Source of the DNA: Myxococcus qinghaiensis
Lineage (GTDB): Bacteria; Myxococcota; Myxococcia; Myxococcales; Myxococcaceae
DNA: 51,320 nucleotides
Direction of reading: 5' to 3'
NCBI RefSeq assembly: GCF_024198215.1
Contig: NZ_JAKCFA010000045.1
Location: 1-51,320 of the forward strand
Positions 24,381-30,983 of this stretch are shown piece by piece (position 1 is the first letter of the stretch; every line of letters begins with the position of its first letter). Made by a program: the position numbers and the translations under genes. The notes below the pieces were generated by a model, which saw only the letters and a program-made list of their open reading frames with translations, ran no database searches and had not been told where the DNA came from.

Positions 24381-25112
24381 TCAGTAGGGCCGCTGACCCG
24401 AGTAGTTGCCCGGGGGCGCGTAGTTGCAGACCCAGAGCTGCCACGTGGGGAACTGGCTGCCCCACGGAGAGTTCGTCGTGCACACCTGCGTGGCGCAGCC
24501 GACGCGCTGCGTGTTGCGCCACACCACCTGCGTGTAGTGGCCGCACTGCTTGCCGCTCGTGCACGAGTTGTTGGCGAGGTTGTAGTCCTTGGCCTCGTCG
24601 CTCCAGCCCTCCACCACGTCCCGGGTAGACAGGGAGTTCGGCGTGGCGGCGGTGAGGTTCTCACCGTAGTTGCCGCGCCCCGCGTTGTGCTCGAACTTGC
24701 ACTTCGCCGCGTAGTTCTTCGCGACGGTCTCCGCGGCCGTGTCCCAGGTGAGCGGCGCCAGCGCGGGGCTCGGCGTGGGCTGCGCCGAAGCGCGGGTGGC
24801 GTTGTGTCCCGCGAGCATGTCCTGGGCGAACTGGGACAGTGTGCCCGAGCCGGAGTCAGGCGTGCCCGAGCCGGAGTCTGGAGCCCCCGAGCCGGAGTCT
24901 GGAGCCCCCGAGCCGGAGTCTGGAGCCCCCGAGCCGGAGTCTGGAGCCCCCGAGCCGGAGTCCGGGGTGCCTGAGCCCGAGTCAGGCGTGCCGGAGTCTC
25001 CGTTGGAGGGGTTGTCATCGGAGGGCTCATCCGAGCCGCACCCGGCGCCGGTGGCGAGCCAGGCCGCGAGGAGACCGCAGGTCAGCAGGGGTCGGACGAG
25101 GGAGCGGTTCAT
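24381..25112 (-). CDS. CAP (SCP/PR-1) domain lipoprotein, copy 1
   Basis: A 243-residue exported protein. The ATG at 25112 begins a signal peptide ending around GAGC, a slightly unusual lipobox. Residues 35-80 are a GAPDSGSG-type linker encoded by perfect 21-base repeats at about 24841-24990. The CAP domain follows: FAQDMLAGHNATRA, then KCKFEHN, YGENL, and the signature GHYTQVVWRNTQRVGCA, ending PTWQLWVCNYAPPGN with a C-terminal GQRPY. The conserved His and Glu of the CAP cavity are present. Bacterial CAP proteins are secreted and mostly of unknown function. The next gene upstream encodes a close paralogue, so this is a tandem duplication. Confidence 0.9.
   Translation of the reverse strand: MNRSLVRPLLTCGLLAAWLATGAGCGSDEPSDDNPSNGDSGTPDSGSGTPDSGSGAPDSGSGAPDSGSGAPDSGSGAPDSGSGTPDSGSGTLSQFAQDMLAGHNATRASAQPTPSPALAPLTWDTAAETVAKNYAAKCKFEHNAGRGNYGENLTAATPNSLSTRDVVEGWSDEAKDYNLANNSCTSGKQCGHYTQVVWRNTQRVGCATQVCTTNSPWGSQFPTWQLWVCNYAPPGNYSGQRPY
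24841..24990. repeat. 21-base tandem repeat in the CAP lipoprotein linker
   Basis: The unit GAGCCGGAGTCTGGAGCCCC (plus one base) is repeated about seven times, of which the central four are perfect. Each unit adds seven residues of Gly-Ala-Pro-Asp-Ser-Gly-Ser type to the linker. Perfect DNA identity between units suggests recent expansion by slippage, so length should vary between strains. Confidence 0.85.
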
Positions 25113-25182
25113 GGCGCGGATTATCCGCCGCGTCCGGCGCGACTGAAAGGGTGCGCGAGCGGAGTACCCGTGACGGCGCGAC

Positions 25183-25833
25183 TCAGTAGGGCCGCTGTCC
25201 GACGAAGTTTCCGGGCGGCGTGTAGTTGCACACCCAGAGCTGCCACGTGGGGAACGCCTCACCGAAGGGTGAGTTCTTCTTGCACAGCACCGTGGCGCAG
25301 CCGACGGCGGCGGTCTTGCGCCACACCACCTGCGTGTAGTGGCCACACACCTTGCCCTGCTTGCAGGTGTTGCGTGCGTGGTCGTAGTCGGTGACTTCGT
25401 CCGCCCAGCTCTTCACCACCTGTCGCGTCCCCCACGCATCGGGAGTGGCGGCGGCCAGGTTCTCGCCGAACTCACCCCGGTCCGGGTTGTGCTCGAACTT
25501 GCACGCCTTCGCCCAGGAGGCGGCCTGTCGCGCGGCCTCATCGGACCAGACGAGCGGCGGAAGCGCGGGCTTCGGAGCGGGCCGGGCCTCGGCGCGCGCC
25601 GCGTTGTGCGCCTCCACCATGTCCCGCGCGAAGGTGTTCGCGGGAGCTGGCGAGGGGCGCGGCTCCTGCGGCGTGCCACGCGCGGGGGCCTGCTGTCCCC
25701 GGGACGCGGTGGCGGCGGCGCGCTGGGCCGTCGAGGACTTGCGCTGACCCGGCTTCGAGGCCGGGATGCAGCTGAGCGGAAGAACGAGCAGGACGAGCAG
25801 AGGCCAGCGGAGCGCGGCGGAAGACGGACGCAT
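25183..25833 (-). CDS. CAP (SCP/PR-1) domain lipoprotein, copy 2
   Basis: A 216-residue exported protein with lipobox PLSC (Cys22) and a linker rich in Ala, Arg, Gln and Pro, unlike the PDSG linker of its neighbour. The CAP domain runs from FARDMVEAHNAARAEA to the C-terminus with CKFEHNPDRGEFGENLAAAT, CGHYTQVVWRKTAAVGCA and PTWQLWVCNYTPPGN, ending GQRPY as in copy 1. The two CAP domains are clearly homologous throughout, whereas the tethers differ. The gene begins 47 bases after the DUF1552 stop and ends 70 bases before copy 1, so a four-gene transcript DUF1592-DUF1552-CAP-CAP is possible. Confidence 0.9.
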   Translation of the reverse strand: MRPSSAALRWPLLVLLVLPLSCIPASKPGQRKSSTAQRAAATASRGQQAPARGTPQEPRPSPAPANTFARDMVEAHNAARAEARPAPKPALPPLVWSDEAARQAASWAKACKFEHNPDRGEFGENLAAATPDAWGTRQVVKSWADEVTDYDHARNTCKQGKVCGHYTQVVWRKTAAVGCATVLCKKNSPFGEAFPTWQLWVCNYTPPGNFVGQRPY

Positions 25834-25880
25834 GACCTGAATGATGCGTCAGGATGTCCCCGGGTGCATGAGGTCTGTGC

Positions 25881-27221
25881 CTACCCCCCGAACCCCGCGA
25901 GCTCCCCCGTGCCGTCCGCGCCGAAGCTCGTGACGTTGGGGACGCCCATGGCCCGCATCATGGAGATGTAGAGGGTCGCGATGGGCACGCCCGGTGCGCG
26001 CAGGTGTCGGTCCGTGGCGACGGCGCCCCCGCCCTTGCCGGCGAGGAGCACCGGCAGGTTCCGGTGGATGTGCGCGTTGCCGTCCTCGATTTCACTGGTG
26101 AAGTACACGAGCGAGCTGTCGAGCAGCGAGGCCCCCGTCGCGTCTTTCAGCTCCTTCAGTCGCCGCACGAGGTAGGCGTACTGCTCCACCTCCCACCGGT
26201 CGATGCGCGCCAGGGCGTCGAAGTTGGACTGGACGAACTGGTGATGGGAGTAGGCGTGGTGTCCGCCGCTGAGCCCCAGGAAGCCATACACCTTGTTGCT
26301 GCGGGCATTGGCCATCATGAACGTCGCCACGCGGGTGAGGTCGCATTGGAAGGCGAGGACGATGAGGTCCATCATCGCCTTCGTCTTGGTGCGCGGGTCC
26401 TCGTCTTCGCCAGGCGCGACCTGGACGCCGCAGGCGGGCCCCTGCTGGCCCAGGGCGTCCACCTGCTTCTCCAGGTCGCGGACGCTGGTGAAGTACTCGT
26501 CGAGCTTGCGCTGGTCCGTCGCGCCGAGCTGCTTCTGGAGCGCGGTGGCGTCCTCGCGCACGAAGTCGATGATGCTCAGGCCATAGGCGCGGCGCTTCGC
26601 CACCTGGGCCTGCGTCGTCCCGGGGTCGACGCCCGCGAACAGCCGGTCGAAGACGGCCTTGGGGCGCGCCTCCTTGGCCATGGGCGTGCGGGGGCCTGCC
26701 CAGGAGATGTTGTTGGCGTAGGGGCACGCGTAGCCGGAGTCGCAGTTGCCGATGCCTCGGCCCGCGTCGTTGCCCAGCTCCAGCGAGGGATAGCGCGTGG
26801 CCTTCTGCCGGGCCAGGTGGTTGGCGATGACCTGGTCCATGGAGATGCCCGCGTGGAAGTCGGTGCCCTCCGTCTTGAAGGCCTTGGTGCAGGACAGCAG
26901 CGCGGCGGTGCCCGCGGCGTGGTGTCCGTCTCCATCCGGCCTGCCCGCGTCGTTGGCGAGCCCGCTGATGACGAGCACGTCGCTCTTCACCGGTGCCAGG
27001 GGAGAGAGCGTGGGCGTCAGCTCCCAGGTGGGGCCGGTGCCGGACGGCGTCCACTTCGCCATGTGGATGCCATTGGGCACATAGAAGACCGCCAGGCGCT
27101 TCGCGGTGGGCAGGGCCTCGGCGGCGCGCGCGGTGCCGGGCACCATCCGCTCCAGGAGGGGGAGCGCCATCAGCGCCCCCGCGCCACGCAGCAGGGTCCG
27201 ACGGGAGAGCTTCTTGTTCAT
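25881..27221 (-). CDS. DUF1552 protein with twin-arginine signal
   Basis: A 446-residue protein starting with a Tat signal, SRRTLLRGAGALMALPLLE, so it is exported folded. The body matches DUF1552, with features such as AVFYVPNGIHMAKW, ISGLANDAGRPDGDGHHAAG near residues 85-105 and SEIEDGNAHIHRNLPVLLAG toward the end; several His clusters (GGHHAYSHHQF) could bind metal. The ATG at 27221 overlaps the stop of the upstream DUF1592 gene by four bases (ATGA), so the two are translationally coupled. DUF1552 and DUF1592 genes are regular partners in planctomycetes and myxobacteria. The fold recalls sulfatase or alkaline-phosphatase-like DUF1501 proteins, but no function has been shown. Confidence 0.92.
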   Translation of the reverse strand: MNKKLSRRTLLRGAGALMALPLLERMVPGTARAAEALPTAKRLAVFYVPNGIHMAKWTPSGTGPTWELTPTLSPLAPVKSDVLVISGLANDAGRPDGDGHHAAGTAALLSCTKAFKTEGTDFHAGISMDQVIANHLARQKATRYPSLELGNDAGRGIGNCDSGYACPYANNISWAGPRTPMAKEARPKAVFDRLFAGVDPGTTQAQVAKRRAYGLSIIDFVREDATALQKQLGATDQRKLDEYFTSVRDLEKQVDALGQQGPACGVQVAPGEDEDPRTKTKAMMDLIVLAFQCDLTRVATFMMANARSNKVYGFLGLSGGHHAYSHHQFVQSNFDALARIDRWEVEQYAYLVRRLKELKDATGASLLDSSLVYFTSEIEDGNAHIHRNLPVLLAGKGGGAVATDRHLRAPGVPIATLYISMMRAMGVPNVTSFGADGTGELAGFGG

Positions 27222-28867
27222 GGTGACTGGGCCTCCGGGTCTCCCCGTCGGGAGGTGAAGTGGTCGCTGAGGACGATGGCGAGGATGTAGTCGCTGAGTC
27301 GTCCGCCGCTGGCCTCCGCCGTCGCCGCCATCTCCTTCACGGCGCAGAGGTCTTCTTCCGCCATGCCTCGGCCGAGCGCATAGGTGAGCAGGTGCTCGGT
27401 GAGGCACGCGGGGAGCTTCGGGTCATCCTTGACGAAGCGCCGCATGTCCGCGCCGCCGTTGAGGACGGTGCCGTCGGGCAGGTCTCCCGTGGCATCCACC
27501 GGCGCGCCGCTGACCTCGTGCAGCCGCCAGCGGCCGATGGGGTCATAGTTCTCCAGCGCGAGTCCCAGCGGGTCCATCATCCGGTGACAGCCCTGGCACT
27601 GGGGCAGGCTGCGGTGCAGCGCCATGCGCTCCTTCATCGTCATGTGAGGGTTCACCGGCGGCGGCAGTCCCTCGACGTTAGGCGGCGGCGGCGGTGGCGC
27701 GGAGCACAGCAGCTGCTCCAGCACCCAGACGCCGCGCTGCACGGGCGAGGTGCGGTCCGGGTTGGAGGTGACGGTGAGCAGCGAGCCGTGGCCGAAGATG
27801 CCCTGACGCTCCGGATGGCCAGACAGGTCCACGCGCTTCGGTGTGGCGCTGCCGGGCGGGGGCAGGCCGTAGTGGGTGGCGAGCACGTCATTCACATAGG
27901 TGAAGGGCACATCCATCAAGTCCCTCAGCTTGTGGTCTCCGGTGATGAACTCCTGGAATACCCGCTCGGTCTCCTGGCGCATGGCCTTGCGCAGCGGCTC
28001 GTTGAAGGCGCCGTAGAGCGTGGGGTCCGGCTCCGCCGATTCGAGCGCGCGCGTGAAGAGCCACTGTCCGGCGAAGTTGCTCACCAGGGCCTGGGCCTTG
28101 GGGTCCGCGAGCATGCGGCGCACCTGGGCCTCCAGCTCCTCGGGCGTGCGCAGCTTGCCCTGCTCGGCGGCCTGGAGGAGCACCTCGTCGGGCATGCTGC
28201 TCCACAGGAAATACGAGAGGCGGCTGGCCACCTCGAAGTCGTCGAGCCGGCGCGGCGTGGTGGCCCCTGGCTCCGGGTCCTTCTCCACGCGGAAGAGGAA
28301 GTGGGGCGACACGAGCACCGAGCGCAGGGCGAGCTTCACCCCCACCTCGGGCGGGTCTCCCTGCTGCCGGGCGAGGGTGAGGGCGCGCAGCAACCGGTCC
28401 ACCTCCTCGGGTGCCACGGGGCGGCGCCAGGCGCGGCGTGCGAAGCGGGAGAGGATGTCGCGAGCGCAGGGCTCGGGATTGGCTGCGTCCAGCACGCAGG
28501 TGCGCAGGTGGCCGTTGCTCCAGGCGGTCTCCACCAGCTTCTCCGCCGCCGTGGCGTACTTCTCCAGCAGCAGGGGCGACATGCTGAGCACGTCCGCGTT
28601 GTTGTCGAAGCCGTAGCCGTGGTCATCCGTCGGGAAGTCGCGCGCGGGGCGGGTGGTGTCGCCCAGCAAATCCCTCACGGTGGCGTCGTACTCGGCGCGG
28701 TTGAGGCGGTGCAGGGTGACGCGGCCCGGGTCCTTCGAGGCGTCCTTGCACTCGTCGTTCTGGGCATGGGGATTGTCCTCACCCGGGAGGACGCGGGCCT
28801 TGGGCAGGGAGTCACCCTTGCAGCCGGCGAGCAGCAGGATGCAGCCCGCGCTCGCGAGCCAGTGCAT
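27218..28867 (-). CDS. DUF1592 multidomain cytochrome-like lipoprotein
   Basis: A 549-residue exported protein, lipobox LAGC at about Cys16 from the ATG at 28867 (a GTG at 28897 would add ten residues). It shows the usual chain of planctomycete-type domains: DUF1587 (HRLNRAEYDATVRDLLGD), DUF1595 (SRFARRAWRRPVAPEEV), DUF1592 (EVASRLSYFLWSSMPDE), DUF1588 (GIFGHGSLLTVTSNPDRTSP) and DUF1585 (LTEHLLTYALGRG). A single heme c site, CQGCH, lies in LPQCQGCHRMMDPLGLALE. The usual N-terminal PSCyt1 domain with a second heme is missing, so this is the shorter form. It probably transfers electrons in the periplasm together with the coupled DUF1552 protein; the substrate is unknown. Confidence 0.92.
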   Translation of the reverse strand: MHWLASAGCILLLAGCKGDSLPKARVLPGEDNPHAQNDECKDASKDPGRVTLHRLNRAEYDATVRDLLGDTTRPARDFPTDDHGYGFDNNADVLSMSPLLLEKYATAAEKLVETAWSNGHLRTCVLDAANPEPCARDILSRFARRAWRRPVAPEEVDRLLRALTLARQQGDPPEVGVKLALRSVLVSPHFLFRVEKDPEPGATTPRRLDDFEVASRLSYFLWSSMPDEVLLQAAEQGKLRTPEELEAQVRRMLADPKAQALVSNFAGQWLFTRALESAEPDPTLYGAFNEPLRKAMRQETERVFQEFITGDHKLRDLMDVPFTYVNDVLATHYGLPPPGSATPKRVDLSGHPERQGIFGHGSLLTVTSNPDRTSPVQRGVWVLEQLLCSAPPPPPPNVEGLPPPVNPHMTMKERMALHRSLPQCQGCHRMMDPLGLALENYDPIGRWRLHEVSGAPVDATGDLPDGTVLNGGADMRRFVKDDPKLPACLTEHLLTYALGRGMAEEDLCAVKEMAATAEASGGRLSDYILAIVLSDHFTSRRGDPEAQSP

Positions 28868-29001
28868 GCGCCTTCGTTCGTGAAGCCTGGGTGTCACGTC
28901 CTCTTCCCCCTTTCACCGCGCCGCGCCTGGCGGAGCCGGGTCGGGGCAAAGCAAGACGCTCACCAGGAAGATGCGCTGGACGGTGGACGGACGGGCGCCC
29001 T

Positions 29002-29025
29002 GGGGGGAGGGGTGGACGGGAGGGG
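29002..29025 (+). other. Potential G-quadruplex sequence
   Basis: Four G-runs of 6, 4, 3 and 4 bases are separated by loops of 1, 5 and 1 bases (A, TGGAC, A). This fits the four-run rule for a quadruplex. A second, looser cluster of G-runs follows up to about 29098. Both lie in the 290-base gap between the divergent DUF1592 and R3H/AAA genes, upstream of the latter on its coding strand. Confidence 0.5.
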
Positions 29026-29158
29026 TGTGGCCTTGCGTGGGGTGTGGGGGGATGCGGAGGTGAAGCGGGTTGCCCCGCGTGGGGCCTGGGGTGGGGCGAA
29101 GGAGGAAGCGGGAGATGACGTGGAAGCGGCGTCGGGGCTCCGGTAGAGGAGAAGGGCC

Positions 29159-30952
29159 ATGACTTCATCGCGTGCCGATACCGCCGTCGCTGACGACTTC
29201 CTGTTGCTGGTGGACGTCCTGCCGGAGGGGTTGCGAGAGGTGGTGCGAGCGCTTGCTTCCACGCAGGTGCTGGAGGTGGTGTTGGATTTGGGGCGTGCGC
29301 CGGAGGCGCGGCTGGTGGACCAGGTGGTGCGGCTGCGCGAGGCGCCGGTGGGGCTGGAGGATCTGCAGCAGGTGTTGGAGCGGGTGGGGGCGCCGGGGGA
29401 GGACAACCGGGCGGGCATCGAGCGGACGTTGCATCGCGTCTCGGCCATCCGGAATCGGCGAGGGCGGGTGGTGGGGCTGACGTTGCGGGTGGGGCGCGCG
29501 GTCTACGGCACCATCGACATGCTGAAGGACCTCATCGGCTCGGGGCGCAACCTGTTGCTGTTGGGGCGGCCCGGGGTGGGGAAGACGACGAAGCTGCGCG
29601 AGGTGGCACGGGTGCTCGCCGATGATCTGGGCAAGCGGGTGATGGTGGTGGACACGTCGAACGAGATTGGCGGGGACGGGGACGTGCCGCATCCGGGGAT
29701 TGGGGGCGCGCGGCGGATGCAGGTGTCCAGGCCGGACCGGCAGCACGACGTGATGATCGAGGCGGTGGAGAACCACATGCCCGAGGCCATCATCGTGGAT
29801 GAGATTGGGACATCGGCGGAGGCGTCGGCGGCGCGGACGATTGCGGAGCGCGGTGTGCAGTTGGTGGCAACGGCGCACGGCAACACGTTGGAGAACCTGG
29901 TGCTGAACCCCACGTTGTCGGACCTCGTGGGCGGGGTGCACACGGTGACGCTGAGCGACGATGAGGCCCGGCGTCGGCGCACCCAGAAGACGGTGAGCGA
30001 GCGCAAGGCGCCGCCCACGTTCGACATCGTGGTGGAGATGGTGAGCCGCGACGAGGTGCGCGTGCACGCCGACACGGCGGAGGCGGTGGACCGGCTGCTG
30101 GCGGGCAAGGACGTGGGCGGCGAGCGGCGAAGGCAGGACGCGGTGACGGGACGGGTGGAGGTGGAGCCGGCGAAGGCGCTGCCACCGGTGGAGCTGGGAC
30201 GCGGCCCGATGGTGAGACGTCCGGTGGGGCAAGTAACGTCGCCCATCCCCCTGAGGGGCGTGGATGCACCGCCCCCACCGCCGACTGTCATCCCTGAGCC
30301 TGCATCGAATCCCGCGCTCATCGACTCACCTGAATCTCCGAGCACGACCCACCCATCGGCGCCTCCTGCGACACAGTCGACGCGCTTCTCCGCACGACGC
30401 GTCGACGAGTCCGCCGAAGCCTGGCCCGCCGAGGAGACCAAGGGGCTCACGCGCCTCTATCCGCACGGAGTGAACCGCGACTTGCTGCTCCGGGTGCTGC
30501 GCGAGCTGCCCGTGGAGGTCCGGCTCGTGAGCCGGCTGGAGTCCGCGGACCTGGTGGTGACGCTGCGCTCTCGCGCGAATGACCCGAGGATGCGGCGGGT
30601 GGTGGCGAAGACAGGCGCGCGCGTGGAAGCGGTGAAGCGCGCCAGCTCCACGGAGCTGCGCCGGACGCTGAAGGCGTTCTTCAACGTGCTGGAGGGCGTG
30701 GACGAGGACGAGGTCCGCGATGCCGTCACGGAAGCCGAGCACGCGGTGCAGCGGGCCTTGAGCGAAGGGGTCTCCGTGGCCCTGGCGCCGCGTCAGTCCC
30801 GGGTGCGCAAGCTCCAGCACCGCCTGGTGAGCCGCTACCCGCTGGAGGCCGTGAGCCACGGCAGCGAGCCCTCACGGCACCTGGTCATCTACCCGCTGGG
30901 CGCGGAGCTCGACGCCGCGCTCGCGAAGGAAGACGACGAGGGGAGCCCGTGA
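29159..30952 (+). CDS. AAA ATPase with C-terminal R3H nucleic-acid-binding domain (Ycf45-like)
   Basis: A 597-residue cytoplasmic protein. The N-terminal 320 residues form a SpoIIIAA/Ycf45-type ATPase: Walker A GRPGVGKT (136-143), a sensor region with VMVVDTSNEIGGDGDVPH, Walker B in EAIIVDEIGT and QLVATAHGNTLENL. A Pro/Ser-rich linker of about 110 residues (330-440) follows, then a conserved region starting TRLYPHGVNRDLLLRVL, and an R3H domain with the signature Arg550-Lys-Leu-Gln-His554. The family is widespread in cyanobacteria, plastids and some proteobacteria; single-stranded nucleic acid binding is expected from R3H, but the biological role is unknown. It stands alone; a perfect palindrome covers its stop codon. 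Confidence 0.9.
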   Translation: MTSSRADTAVADDFLLLVDVLPEGLREVVRALASTQVLEVVLDLGRAPEARLVDQVVRLREAPVGLEDLQQVLERVGAPGEDNRAGIERTLHRVSAIRNRRGRVVGLTLRVGRAVYGTIDMLKDLIGSGRNLLLLGRPGVGKTTKLREVARVLADDLGKRVMVVDTSNEIGGDGDVPHPGIGGARRMQVSRPDRQHDVMIEAVENHMPEAIIVDEIGTSAEASAARTIAERGVQLVATAHGNTLENLVLNPTLSDLVGGVHTVTLSDDEARRRRTQKTVSERKAPPTFDIVVEMVSRDEVRVHADTAEAVDRLLAGKDVGGERRRQDAVTGRVEVEPAKALPPVELGRGPMVRRPVGQVTSPIPLRGVDAPPPPPTVIPEPASNPALIDSPESPSTTHPSAPPATQSTRFSARRVDESAEAWPAEETKGLTRLYPHGVNRDLLLRVLRELPVEVRLVSRLESADLVVTLRSRANDPRMRRVVAKTGARVEAVKRASSTELRRTLKAFFNVLEGVDEDEVRDAVTEAEHAVQRALSEGVSVALAPRQSRVRKLQHRLVSRYPLEAVSHGSEPSRHLVIYPLGAELDAALAKEDDEGSP

Positions 30953-30966
30953 CTCACGGGCTCCCC
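30940..30966. terminator. 27-base perfect inverted repeat between convergent genes
   Basis: GGGGAGCCCGTGA (30940-30952) and TCACGGGCTCCCC (30954-30966) are exact reverse complements around a single C. The left arm includes the last codons and the TGA stop (30950-30952) of the R3H/AAA gene, and the right arm ends 17 bases before the stop of the convergent M3 peptidase gene. There is no T-tract on either side. It may end transcription from both sides or stop 3' degradation. Confidence 0.6.
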
Positions 30967-30983
30967 AGGAGCAACACTCGCGA

